DNA from: Mesorhizobium sp. B1-1-8
GTDB taxonomy: Bacteria > Pseudomonadota > Alphaproteobacteria > Rhizobiales > Rhizobiaceae
Direction of reading: 5' to 3'
DNA length: 64,000 nt
Assembly (NCBI RefSeq): GCF_006442795.2
Contig: NZ_CP083956.1
Coordinates: 3,821,501 to 3,885,500, forward strand
Below, piece by piece: positions 32,616-41,525 of the stretch (position 1 is its first letter; each line of letters begins with the position of its first letter). The notes under the pieces were generated by a model. It ran no database searches and was not told where the DNA came from. It was given only the letters and a program-made list of their open reading frames with translations. The position numbers and the translations under genes were made by a program.

Positions 32616-32647
32616 TTTCCTGAAGGCCGCTGGCGGCCCTCAGGAAA
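32616..32647 (-). other. Strong hairpin in the rplL-rpoB spacer
   Basis: TTTCCTGA/TCAGGAAA is extended inward by GGCCGC/GCGGCC around a short loop. A smaller hairpin, AAACGGG/CCCGTTT, lies just beside it at about 32598-32618. In E. coli the rplL-rpoB junction holds an attenuator and an RNase III site, so a comparable role here is likely but inferred. Confidence 0.6.
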
Positions 32648-32736
32648 GAGGTTTTCAAACATCTCGCGTGACGCAGCCTCCCCGGGTCGCCCAAGGGAGT
32701 GGCGGACGGCGCGAGGCCGCCCGCCGCTTCTTACGT

Positions 32737-33117
32737 TTACTTCAGGTCGACCTTGGCGCCGGCTGCTTCCAGCTGGGCCTTGAACTTGTCGGCGTCGGCC
32801 TTGGAAACGCCTTCCTTGACCGGCTTCGGAGCCGCTTCGACCAGATCCTTGGCTTCCTTGAGGCCAAGACCGGTGATGGCGCGGACTTCCTTGATGACGT
32901 TGATCTTCTGAGCGCCAGCCTCGGTGAGGACGACGTCGAATTCCGTCTTTTCCTCGACCGGAGCAGCGGCAGCGGCAGCGCCACCGCCAGCAGCGGCAAC
33001 CGCCACCGGAGCAGCAGCCGAAACGCCCCACTTTTCTTCCAGAAGCTTCGACAGCTCGGCCGCCTCGAGGACGGTCAGCTTCGAAAGGTCGTCTACGATC
33101 TTTGCGAGATCAGCCAT
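32737..33117 (-). CDS. rplL: 50S ribosomal protein L7/L12
   Basis: L7/L12 forms the flexible stalk that recruits translation factors. The 126-residue product has the N-terminal dimerisation domain, an Ala/Gly/Val-rich hinge (about residues 35-52) and the C-terminal factor-binding domain with [20 protein letters not shown]. It lies 54 bp after rplJ. Confidence 0.98.
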   Translation of the reverse strand: MADLAKIVDDLSKLTVLEAAELSKLLEEKWGVSAAAPVAVAAAGGGAAAAAAPVEEKTEFDVVLTEAGAQKINVIKEVRAITGLGLKEAKDLVEAAPKPVKEGVSKADADKFKAQLEAAGAKVDLK

Positions 33118-33171
33118 TGTTGTATTCCTTCATAAGGTTCGAACGTGTGTTTGTGATAGCGAGGAACGGCC

Positions 33172-33690
33172 TCATGCCGCCTCGTCCTTCCGGGCGTAAG
33201 CGCCGATGACACGCGCGACCGAAGCCGCGGGCGCATTGACGATCTGGGCGATCCGGGTTGCCGGCGTGGCGATCATGCCAACCAGCCTGGCGCGCAGCTC
33301 GTCGAGCGACGGCATCGTGGCGAGTGCCTTGACACCGTCGGCGTTGAGCGAGGTCGAGCCCATTGCGCCGCCGAGAATGATCAGCTTGTCATTCCCCTTG
33401 GCGAATTCGGACGCGATCTTCGGCGCCGCAATCGGATCCTCCGAATAAGCGACCAGCGTCTGTCCCTTGAACAGATCGATGATCGATGCGGAGTCCGTGC
33501 CCTGAAGAGCGATTTTGGCGAGACGGTTCTTCGCGACTTTGACGGTGCCACCGGCAGCGCGCATTTTCGACCGAAGGTCGTTCATTTGCGCGACGGTGAT
33601 ACCGGCGTAGTGGGCCACGACCACTGAACCCGCGTTCGAGAACGCATCGTTCAGGCCCGTGACGAGTTCGCGTTTTTCCGCTCTGTCCAC
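33172..33690 (-). CDS. rplJ: 50S ribosomal protein L10
   Basis: L10 anchors L7/L12 dimers on the ribosome and, in E. coli, represses its own mRNA as the L10-L12 complex. The 172-residue product begins [20 protein letters not shown] and contains [21 protein letters not shown] 353-bp leader upstream of the gene contains paired segments typical of such control. Confidence 0.98.
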   Translation of the reverse strand: MDRAEKRELVTGLNDAFSNAGSVVVAHYAGITVAQMNDLRSKMRAAGGTVKVAKNRLAKIALQGTDSASIIDLFKGQTLVAYSEDPIAAPKIASEFAKGNDKLIILGGAMGSTSLNADGVKALATMPSLDELRARLVGMIATPATRIAQIVNAPAASVARVIGAYARKDEAA

Positions 33691-34043
33691 TGCCTATCTC
33701 CAGTTGACCCCTGCCCCATTCACGGAACAGGCGTCGGGTTGCCTTTTGCCGGCCGGGCCATCCAATACGGATCTCCCGAACGACGCTCGAGGATCCTGCC
33801 CCCTTTCGCCACACCGACGGCCAAGCCGGCGATGCGCTGACAAAAGGCAAACACGGTTCGAACCTTTCATTGGAGCACTTGCTCCTTTGTCGGGTCTTCA
33901 CCCGTCTCATGCAGGCCCACATGAATTAAGGCCCCCCTCTTGAACCAAGAATCGGGCCGCCTGCAATCTCGGACAGGATGTCCGGAAGCCTTCCGGCCTC
34001 CGGGTTACCGGGCCGCCGACGGATCGGCGGCCCGGAATTCATT
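33691..34043 (-). promoter_or_regulatory. Long rplA-rplJ leader with paired segments (candidate L10 autoregulatory leader)
   Basis: This 353-bp stretch has no gene. It contains a 12-bp perfect hairpin just after rplA (34008-34035), a small hairpin GGAGC/GCTCC at 33872-33885 and a long-range 10-bp complement TTGCCTTTTG (33739-33748) with CAAAAGGCAA (33841-33850). In E. coli this junction carries the L10-L12 binding site and a promoter. The equivalent role here is inference from position and pairing. Confidence 0.55.
34008..34035 (-). other. 12-bp perfect stem with tetraloop after rplA
   Basis: CCGGGCCGCCGA pairs with TCGGCGGCCCGG around a 4-nt loop, 9 bp beyond the rplA stop. The absence of a T tract argues against a simple terminator; it may be a partial attenuator or a 3'-end stabiliser of the rplKA message. 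Confidence 0.65.
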
Positions 34044-34742
<699 letters not shown>

Positions 34743-34746
34743 GATC

Positions 34747-35175
34747 TTAGCCCACCACTTCCAGGCCCATCGAGCGGGCGGAACCCTCGACCATGCGCAT
34801 GGCCGCTTCGACATCGTTTGCGTTCAGGTCCTTCATCTTCTGCTCGGCGATCGCGCGCACCTTGTCGCGACTGATCGTGCCGGCCTTGACCTTGCCCGGC
34901 TCCTTGGAGCCCGACTTCAGGTTGGCGGCCTTCTTCAGGAAATAGCTCACCGGCGGCGTCTTCATGACGAAGGTGAACGACTTGTCCTGGTAGTAGGTGA
35001 TGACGACCGGGATCGGCGACCCCTTCTCCATTTCCTGGGTCTGCGCGTTGAACGCCTTGCAGAACTCCATGATGTTAATGCCGCGCTGACCAAGCGCCGG
35101 GCCGATCGGGGGCGACGGCGTAGCCGAGCCCGCGGCAACCTGGAGCTTAAGCTGGCCTGCAACTTTCTTAGCCAT
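34747..35175 (-). CDS. rplK: 50S ribosomal protein L11
   Basis: L11 binds the GTPase-associated region of 23S rRNA and is needed for RelA activation in enterobacteria. The 142-residue product starts [16 protein letters not shown] and contains [19 protein letters not shown]. It is 4 bp from rplA, and the 168 bp to nusG upstream show no gene. Confidence 0.98.
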   Translation of the reverse strand: MAKKVAGQLKLQVAAGSATPSPPIGPALGQRGINIMEFCKAFNAQTQEMEKGSPIPVVITYYQDKSFTFVMKTPPVSYFLKKAANLKSGSKEPGKVKAGTISRDKVRAIAEQKMKDLNANDVEAAMRMVEGSARSMGLEVVG

Positions 35176-35343
35176 CTCTATTCCTGCCTTTTCTCATGCC
35201 GGCCCCAAAGGGAATACCGGCGGTTGCAGTCTGGTGGTGCGGTTCCGGCGGCCGGCTAAGCCGCTTTCGCCTCCCACCCGTTCATGGCCGCACGACTTTT
35301 CGCGCCGCCTTCCCTGCCGCCGAACCGGAACAGGGATTTCGGA

Positions 35344-35871
35344 TCAGCCCTTTTCGACCTGTCCGAATTCCAGATCGACGGGCACCGCGCGCCCGAAGAT
35401 CGAAACTTCCACCTTGAGGCGGGCCCGCTCCTCGTCCACTTCCTGGACGAAGCCGTTGAAGGATGCGAACGGACCGTCCGAAACGCGGATCGCCTCGCCG
35501 ATCTCGAAGGTGACCGAGGGCTTCGGCCGCTCGACGCCTTCCTGGACCTGGTTCAGGATGCGCTGCGCCTCCGCCTCGGTGATCGGCACCGGCTTGGAGT
35601 CGCCCAGGAACCCCGTGACCTTCGGCGTGTTCTTGACCAGCGAGAACACGGCATCCGTCAGATTGGCCTTCAACAGCACATAGCCCGGGAAGAACTTGCG
35701 CTCGGCATCGACCTTGCGGCCGCGGCGGATCTCGACGACCTTCTCGGTCGGCACGACGATCTGCTCGATATCGGCGGACAGGCCCTTCTGCTTGGCCTTG
35801 TTCTCGATGTCCTCGGCGACCTTCTTCTCGAAGTTCGAATAGGCGTGGACGATGTACCACCGCGCAGTCAT
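35344..35871 (-). CDS. nusG: Transcription termination/antitermination protein NusG
   Basis: NusG binds RNA polymerase and couples it to Rho or to S10 on the ribosome. The 175-residue product has the N-terminal NGN domain (WYIVHAYSNFEKKVAEDI, FPGYVLLKANL) and a C-terminal KOW domain (IRVSDGPFASFNGFVQEVDE). It follows secE by 27 bp. Confidence 0.98.
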   Translation of the reverse strand: MTARWYIVHAYSNFEKKVAEDIENKAKQKGLSADIEQIVVPTEKVVEIRRGRKVDAERKFFPGYVLLKANLTDAVFSLVKNTPKVTGFLGDSKPVPITEAEAQRILNQVQEGVERPKPSVTFEIGEAIRVSDGPFASFNGFVQEVDEERARLKVEVSIFGRAVPVDLEFGQVEKG

Positions 35872-35898
35872 TTCAAGCCGTCTCCGTAATCGCCGAAC

Positions 35899-36102
35899 TT
35901 AGCGGCCGAGGTCCAAAATCCACTCGATCGCATAGCCCATGGCTATGTCGGCAGTGAAGAAGAAGATCATCGCGATAACCGCGAATACCAGGACCATCAC
36001 CGTCGAGATCATAGTTTCGCGCCGCGATGGCCATGTCACCTTGGCCGTCTCCGCGCGGACCTGCTGGAGAAAGGTGAAAGGATTTGTGGTTTTCGAAGCC
36101 AT
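35899..36102 (-). CDS. secE: Protein translocase subunit SecE
   Basis: SecE clamps the SecY channel in the inner membrane. The start at 36102 (MASKTTNPFTFLQQVRAE) is supported by the conserved VRAETAKVTWPSRRET; the upstream in-frame residues are not SecE-like. The 67-residue product has a single membrane segment, which is the short alphaproteobacterial form. It precedes nusG. Confidence 0.96.
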   Translation of the reverse strand: MASKTTNPFTFLQQVRAETAKVTWPSRRETMISTVMVLVFAVIAMIFFFTADIAMGYAIEWILDLGR

Positions 36103-36463
36103 TTGCCGCTCTGTCTTCAAGACCCGTTGGCCGGGTCTCCTGGATGATCCCGCTGGCCGGGACGTGCCGCCTGGGTTTGCTGCCGGCGCCGAATCGGCGC
36201 TAATCATTTCGCCCATGCAAATCAGACGCGTAAAGCCGGCTTCCCAGCTCCACGCGTCGCGTGTCTGTTCAGACTACATAAAACCGATTCTTGATCCACG
36301 CAAGTGGCAAGTGTCCGCTTTATGGCCAAGCGCCGCATCGGAACCATCCAGTCGTTCCGTCCCGGCTATGAGGGCCTTATGCCCCATGTCGGCTCATATG
36401 GCAAGCCACCCCGCGGATTTCAATGCCGGCACCGCAGTCAAGAAAATCGCCATTTTTGAGAAA
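36103..36463. other. Non-coding interval between tRNA-Trp and secE
   Basis: This 361-bp stretch contains the candidate secE promoter (36275-36303) and, at its far end, the tRNA-Trp terminator. I see no convincing gene in it. Confidence 0.6.
36275..36303 (-). promoter_or_regulatory. Candidate promoter for secE-nusG-rplKA
   Basis: On the minus strand TTGCGT is followed after 17 bp by TATGTA. It lies about 175 bp upstream of secE and downstream of the tRNA-Trp terminator, where an independent promoter is expected. Confidence 0.4.

Positions 36464-36467
<4 letters not shown>
36449..36467 (-). terminator. Intrinsic terminator of tRNA-Trp overlapping its CCA end
   Basis: GCCATTT pairs with AAATGGC around a 5-nt loop, and ATTTTC follows on the minus strand. 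The 5' arm of the stem uses the encoded CCA of the tRNA, so terminator and mature 3' end share bases. Confidence 0.65.
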
Positions 36468-36539
<72 letters not shown>

Positions 36540-36682
36540 GCATGCGCGTTTCGGCGCAAGGCGCTTCCTAAAAGCTTCCGGGCGCTCTGTAAAGAGCGGT
36601 CTGAAGCCGTTTCATAGCCTTTTGCCGGAATTCCTCATTGTAACGCCAGGCGTCTGCGGCCCGCCCGAAACGGCTTACGGCT

Positions 36683-37165
36683 TCACTTGCCGGCGGGCGG
36701 CTTGTACGGGCCTCCCGGCAAGCCCCAGCCCCAGGCCGGCATCGGTTCGGTCTCAGGATCGCAGGTCTCGCCAAGCGTGGAATTCATCTTCGCCAGCCGC
36801 GATCCCCATTCGACATAGCCCATGAAGGCGGAGCGGAACTCGGGGTCGTCCGGCAGGCCGACCTCGTCGGCCGCGTCGGCGAGAAGATTGATCCAGCGCC
36901 GGCGCTGCTCCTCGGTCAGGTGCTTGCCGAGATGATGCATCACCATCTCGCGGTGGCCGCCAAATTTTTCGCTGTAAGTCTTCGGCCCGCCAAAGACCTC
37001 GCCGATGAAGGCCGCGACATGGGCCGGGTGGTCCGGCGACATATGCCTGAACACCGGGCCGACGACCGGATCCAGGGCCACCTTGTCGTAGAAGGTCTGC
37101 GTCAGCCGGTTGAGCCGCTCGATGCCGCCGACCCATTCGAACAAAGTCGGGATATGCTCGCTCAT
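36683..37165 (-). CDS. Truncated (2-on-2) haemoglobin, group II-like
   Basis: Truncated globins bind O2 or NO and often serve NO detoxification or redox roles. I chose the ATG at 37165 (MSEHIPTLFEWVGG); a TTG 30 bp upstream is less likely. The 160-residue product has the B10 Tyr in LTQTFYDKVALDP, the F-helix with the likely proximal His in MVMHHLGKHLTEEQ, and the Trp in RRRWINLL. It continues 30 residues beyond the globin core with a Gly/Pro-rich tail (MPAWGWGLPGGPYKPPAGK). It lies between tRNA-Trp and the tandem ClpP-like gene. Confidence 0.9.
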   Translation of the reverse strand: MSEHIPTLFEWVGGIERLNRLTQTFYDKVALDPVVGPVFRHMSPDHPAHVAAFIGEVFGGPKTYSEKFGGHREMVMHHLGKHLTEEQRRRWINLLADAADEVGLPDDPEFRSAFMGYVEWGSRLAKMNSTLGETCDPETEPMPAWGWGLPGGPYKPPAGK

Positions 37166-37266
37166 CGCCGATCCTCGCCTCTCGATGGTCGCCAAGATAA
37201 AGGCAAGCCCCTGCCCGGCTCAACCTGCCCCCATGGCCAGTGCGGACACGGGACTCTGATCTAAGT

Positions 37267-37302
37267 ATCCGAAACCGCTGCACACTTTCGGCAGACATGC
37301 TT
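37267..37302. repeat. REP-like palindrome, copy 4
   Basis: ATCCGAAACCGCTGCACACTT followed by TCGGCAGACATGC matches the CCGAAAACCGCTTCACACTTTTCGG design of copies 1 and 3. Its right edge reaches the stop codon of the ClpP-like gene. Confidence 0.7.
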
Positions 37303-39005
37303 TATAGCTTGGCTGGCGCTTCGGCCTGGGCGTTGGCGGCCGGCAGAACCCGGCAATTGTCCGGCCTCGGTGTCGACTTGCAGATGGTAGCGCCGGTCAG
37401 CGCATCCACCGATTGCGGCCCCGTCGTCAGACCGAACTTCAGCAATTCGTTCTGACTGAGTTCCCTGTGCTTCGCATACTGCGCCGACTGCATCGCCACG
37501 AGCAGTCCCGAGCTGATCGCCATTTCGTCGAGATACGCTCTGACCTTTTCTTCCATACCCATGGCGTGCACGAGGAAATGCGAATTGGCACCGACGAAGC
37601 GCCTGGCGCCGCCGGCGATCATAACCGCGCAGGCCGCATCGCACTCGGCGCCGGCATCGACGGTAAGGCCGGCATGAAGCCCGTCCTTTGCAGCGCACCC
37701 CGCGGTGTCGGGATCGCAGTCGAGAAAGTCCGTTCGGCCGACCGCGACATCCAGCTTACGCTCACGGATCAGGCGGCCCGCGGCGAGCGCGCCGAGCACG
37801 TCGCCTCCCGGCGAGCTGATCACCACCGGCAGCTTGCGCTCACCGATGCCGTCGAGCAACTGACGCAGACTGTCGGGCGTGCCACCGGTAATTGTGCCCT
37901 CGGCCGAAATCCATTCCGGACAGTCGGGATTGCAAAGCGGGTTGCTGCCGCGAACGAGCACGAAGCGCATCTCCGGCTCACCCTTCGGCCATGCCGGCAC
38001 CGCCGAGGCCTCGGGAAGAACAGGCTTGGCCTCGGCTATCGGCACCCCGGCCGGCCTGGCATTCTTTTCTGCCGGAATTTCACGGCAATTCACCGGCACG
38101 GGATTCAGCCGGCAAATTTTCCCCTCGGCCATGAGATCGAGGGAATCGAGGCTGGTGACCAGCTTTGTCTCCAGCATATCGTCGGGCTCGATCTGCCGGA
38201 TATCGCTGGCGGGCGTTGCCTTCATCATTTCCAGCACGCCCTGCTCGATGCCCATCTCCCTGAGATAGGCCGAGAGCCGCTTCTCGACCGCCTTGCTCAT
38301 CTCATAGGTCTTGTAGCTGCCGGCATCCTTGCGGCTGACGATCCTGGTGCTGACGACCTTCTTCTTGCCGTTCACAATTCTGTAGAGAGTCCGGTAGAGC
38401 AGTCTTTCGCGCCGATAGGTGGTGGTTATCTGGTGGACGCCGAGAAAGGCCCACTCGCCGACGACGCGATGGACGCCGCCGGCGAACATCAATGGGCAAG
38501 CCGAATTGCACATGGCGCCGCTGTCATAGGCGACGCCCAAATACGGCGCGGTCTTGCTGTCATTGTTCCGGCAGTTCTTCATCTCCGGCGAGCAGCCTGA
38601 AAACTCGGTTATGCCGACGGCGATATCGAGCTTGGCCTTGCGGATCATGCGGCCGAGCTGAAGTGCGGCGTCGACATTGCCGCCCGGAGAATTGACGACG
38701 ATCGGCAATTGCCGGCCGCCGAGTGTCTTCAGCATGCGCTTGAGCAGCGCCGGCGTACCCGCCTCGATCGTGCCTTCCGCCGATATCCATTCCGGGCAGT
38801 TGGGCTCGCAGCCCGGCGCGCTGCTGCGCACCATAACGAAGCGCATCGTCGGGCCGTAGTCCGGCGCAGTTTCCCTGGCCATGGCAGCGAAGGCCGCCAG
38901 TCCCATGGCAAGGGTCAGCGCCAGGCGAACCAACCCGCGCCACCACCGAATGCTGTCTGAACGGCGTTCCGGAACCACTCTGCCAAACCCCACGGTGCAA
39001 CCCAT
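37302..39005 (-). CDS. Secreted protein with two tandem ClpP-fold-like (COG3904-type) domains, second domain lacking the serine
   Basis: The ATG at 39005 gives 567 residues with a twin-Arg/hydrophobic signal segment ([19 protein letters not shown]), so export is likely; a longer TTG frame would cross the tuf terminator. Two homologous halves both begin MRFV(M/L)VRxS and contain [11 protein letters not shown], followed by [13 protein letters not shown] (half 1) and [13 protein letters not shown] (half 2). Half 1 has CNSAC with a candidate nucleophile Ser168 and His191 in FLGVHQ. Half 2 has CDAAC, so Ser is replaced by Ala457, while His480 remains. The substrate and function are unknown; the family assignment rests on the GG and SAC motifs as I remember them. 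Confidence 0.78.
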   Translation of the reverse strand: MGCTVGFGRVVPERRSDSIRWWRGLVRLALTLAMGLAAFAAMARETAPDYGPTMRFVMVRSSAPGCEPNCPEWISAEGTIEAGTPALLKRMLKTLGGRQLPIVVNSPGGNVDAALQLGRMIRKAKLDIAVGITEFSGCSPEMKNCRNNDSKTAPYLGVAYDSGAMCNSACPLMFAGGVHRVVGEWAFLGVHQITTTYRRERLLYRTLYRIVNGKKKVVSTRIVSRKDAGSYKTYEMSKAVEKRLSAYLREMGIEQGVLEMMKATPASDIRQIEPDDMLETKLVTSLDSLDLMAEGKICRLNPVPVNCREIPAEKNARPAGVPIAEAKPVLPEASAVPAWPKGEPEMRFVLVRGSNPLCNPDCPEWISAEGTITGGTPDSLRQLLDGIGERKLPVVISSPGGDVLGALAAGRLIRERKLDVAVGRTDFLDCDPDTAGCAAKDGLHAGLTVDAGAECDAACAVMIAGGARRFVGANSHFLVHAMGMEEKVRAYLDEMAISSGLLVAMQSAQYAKHRELSQNELLKFGLTTGPQSVDALTGATICKSTPRPDNCRVLPAANAQAEAPAKL

Positions 39006-39081
39006 ACTAATTGCCGCAATGGTGCTTGCAACAGCTTTGAAACCGACCGCGCAATACTTTTCCCGCCGGGCGCCAGAAACA

Positions 39082-39109
39082 AAAAAGGGCGGCCCGAAGA
39101 CCGCCCTTT
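39082..39109 (-). terminator. Intrinsic terminator after tuf copy 2
   Basis: On the minus strand AAGGGCGG pairs with CCGCCCTT around TCTTCGGG and is followed by TTTTG. It lies 30 bp after the tuf stop and separates it from the ClpP-like gene. Confidence 0.88.
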
Positions 39110-39137
39110 CTTTTCGAACCGGCTGCAGCCGGATCAA

Positions 39138-40316
39138 TTATTCCTTGATGGTGACGACGATGCCGGCACCGACGGTGCGGCCGCCTTCACGGATGGCGAA
39201 GCGCAGCTTCTCTTCCATGGCGATCGGCACGATCAATTCGACATCGACGGTGATGTTGTCGCCGGGCATCACCATCTCGGTGCCGGCCGGCAGCGTCACG
39301 ATGCCGGTCACGTCCGTGGTGCGGAAGTAGAACTGCGGACGGTAGTTGGTGAAGAACGGCGTGTGACGGCCGCCCTCGTCCTTGGTCAGGATGTAGGCTT
39401 CGGCCACGAACTTCTTGTGCGGCTTGACCGTGCCCGGCTTGGCCAGAACCTGGCCGCGCTCGACGCCCTCGCGGTCGATCGATGCGCGCAAGAGCGCGCC
39501 GATGTTGTCGCCGGCCTGGCCCTGGTCGAGCAGCTTGCGGAACATTTCCACGCCCGTGCAGGTCGTCTTGGCCGTCGGACGGATGCCGACGATCTCCAGC
39601 TCCTCGCCGACCTTGACCACGCCGCGCTCGACGCGGCCGGTCACCACCGTGCCGCGGCCCGAAATCGAGAACACGTCCTCGATCGGCATCAGGAACGGCT
39701 TGTCCAGCGGACGAACCGGCGTCGGGATATAGGCGTCGACCTGCGCCATCAGCTCGCGGATGGCGTCCTCGCCGATGGTCTTGTTGGAATCTTCCAGCGC
39801 AGCCAGCGCCGAGCCCTTGACGATCGGAATGTCGTCGCCGGGGAACTCGTTCTTGGTCAGAAGCTCGCGAACCTCGAGCTCGACCAGCTCGAGCAGCTCG
39901 GCATCGTCGACCTGGTCGACCTTGTTCAGGAACACCACGATCGACGGCACGCCGACCTGGCGGGCCAACAGGATGTGCTCGCGCGTCTGCGGCATCGGGC
40001 CGTCGGCGGCCGACACCACCAGGATGGCGCCGTCCATCTGCGCGGCACCGGTGATCATGTTCTTGACATAGTCGGCATGGCCGGGGCAGTCGACATGGGC
40101 ATAGTGGCGGTTGGTCGTCTCATACTCGACGTGCGCCGTCGAAATGGTGATGCCGCGCGCCTTCTCTTCGGGCGCCGCGTCGATCTGGTCATAGCGCTTG
40201 TATTCGCCAAAATACTTCGTGATCGCCGCCGTCAGCGACGTCTTGCCATGATCGACATGCCCGATCGTGCCAATGTTCACATGCGGCTTGGTGCGCTCGA
40301 ATTTACCTTTTGCCAT
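39138..40316 (-). CDS. tuf: Elongation factor Tu, copy 2 (secE-proximal)
   Basis: This 392-residue EF-Tu is nearly identical in DNA to the copy at 17128-18303, with only about a dozen base differences by eye, most of them silent. Two differences change the protein: Ser for Thr in [10 protein letters not shown], and [10 protein letters not shown] in place of LLRGIDREG. The latter is due to a 4-bp duplication plus a 1-bp loss that restores frame. It sits in the position of tufB of E. coli, between tRNA genes and secE, and has its own terminator. Confidence 0.98.
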   Translation of the reverse strand: MAKGKFERTKPHVNIGTIGHVDHGKTSLTAAITKYFGEYKRYDQIDAAPEEKARGITISTAHVEYETTNRHYAHVDCPGHADYVKNMITGAAQMDGAILVVSAADGPMPQTREHILLARQVGVPSIVVFLNKVDQVDDAELLELVELEVRELLTKNEFPGDDIPIVKGSALAALEDSNKTIGEDAIRELMAQVDAYIPTPVRPLDKPFLMPIEDVFSISGRGTVVTGRVERGVVKVGEELEIVGIRPTAKTTCTGVEMFRKLLDQGQAGDNIGALLRASIDREGVERGQVLAKPGTVKPHKKFVAEAYILTKDEGGRHTPFFTNYRPQFYFRTTDVTGIVTLPAGTEMVMPGDNITVDVELIVPIAMEEKLRFAIREGGRTVGAGIVVTIKE

Positions 40317-40613
40317 AGTCTCTTTCCTTGGGCGGCCTTGACCTTCAGTTCAGTCGAATGCGGGGCGATTAGCGACAACGGCTGGAAAACACAAGTGCCT
40401 TGTGGCTGAGCGTTCTCTCAGTCGACCCGAACCAATGATCCGATTTCAGGAGATATGGACCGGATATAGGATTTGTCGACATGGATTCAAATGGGCGCGG
40501 CCCGCACACGGCGGCGGCCTGCAGTCGACTCATCAACAGCTTCGTGGGGATGTGAACTCCATGGCCATGGCTGGCCCATTGCCGCCGGAACACGGCTCTG
40601 ATTTGTTCGGCAA
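40317..40613. other. Non-coding interval upstream of tuf copy 2
   Basis: These 297 bp separate the divergent tuf and EamA transporter genes and contain the candidate tuf promoter at 40367-40395. No further gene is evident. Confidence 0.55.
40367..40395 (-). promoter_or_regulatory. Candidate promoter of tuf copy 2
   Basis: On the minus strand CTTGTG, 17 bp and CTAATC resemble the alphaproteobacterial housekeeping consensus CTTGAC-N17-CTATAT. It lies about 50 bp upstream of the tuf start. Confidence 0.4.
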
Positions 40614-41501
40614 ATGCAGTTCATTCCGGCAAATATCCGTGGCCCGCTGTTCATGATCGTCTCGACGGGCTCCTATCTCGTCAACGACACCATGATGAAG
40701 CTCGCGACCAGCGGGCTGCCGCCCTACGAGGTGCTGTTCCTGCGCGGCGCGGCCGCGACGCTGTGGGGCATGCCGCTGCTGTTCATGCTGGGCTATGGCA
40801 GGCAGATCCCGCTGCTGTTGGAACGCAAGGTGCTGCGCCGCAATCTGCTCGAGCTGGCGGCGATCCTCTGCTACGTCGTGGCTTTAGCCAACATGCAGAT
40901 CGCCGATTCGACCGCGCTAGGGCAAATCACGCCGCTGCTCATGCTGGTCGGTTCCTCGATCCTGTTCGGCGAGCGCATCGGGGCGGCCCGCATGGCGCTG
41001 ATCGGCCTCGGCTTCATCGGCGCGGTCATGGTGGCACAGCCGACGATGCAGGGCATCTCGGTCTATGCCCTGCTGGCGCTCGGCAATGCGGCGCTTGCTG
41101 CGGGGCGCGATCTCGCCGGGCGCAAGGTCGGCGCCGACGTGCCGGGAATGATCGTCGCCATCTCCGCCGTCCTGGTGGTGCTGGTCGGCGCCGGCATCGC
41201 GCATCTCATCTCCGAACACTGGGTGATGCCGGGAGGCTACCACCTTTTGCTGCTCGCCGGCGCCGGCCTGTTCCTGATCTTCGGCCACTTCTTCATCTTC
41301 ATGGCCTACCGCGTCGGCCCGACGAGCGCGGTAGCGCCGTTCTATTACTGCTTCACCGTCTGGGCGGTCATTTCCGGCCTGCTGGTGTTCGGGCAATTCC
41401 CCAATGCGCTTGCCGTCTGCGGCATCCTGCTGGTGGTCGGCAGCGGCCTCGCCGTCGTCTCGCTCGATGAAAGAAGGCGCCGGCTGACCGTGGTGGCCTG
41501 A
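40614..41501 (+). CDS. EamA/DMT-family transporter
   Basis: This 295-residue inner-membrane protein has about ten hydrophobic segments arranged as two EamA repeats, beginning PLFMIVSTGSYLVNDTMMK and, for the second half, ISVYALLALGNAALAAGRD. Members export metabolites, but the substrate cannot be inferred here. The start at 40614 has a weak ribosome-binding site. It points away from tuf and converges with the sulfotransferase-like gene, 24 bp apart. Confidence 0.88.
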   Translation: MQFIPANIRGPLFMIVSTGSYLVNDTMMKLATSGLPPYEVLFLRGAAATLWGMPLLFMLGYGRQIPLLLERKVLRRNLLELAAILCYVVALANMQIADSTALGQITPLLMLVGSSILFGERIGAARMALIGLGFIGAVMVAQPTMQGISVYALLALGNAALAAGRDLAGRKVGADVPGMIVAISAVLVVLVGAGIAHLISEHWVMPGGYHLLLLAGAGLFLIFGHFFIFMAYRVGPTSAVAPFYYCFTVWAVISGLLVFGQFPNALAVCGILLVVGSGLAVVSLDERRRRLTVVA

Positions 41502-41525
41502 GGCCATCAGCTTAGCAGCTGAGGC

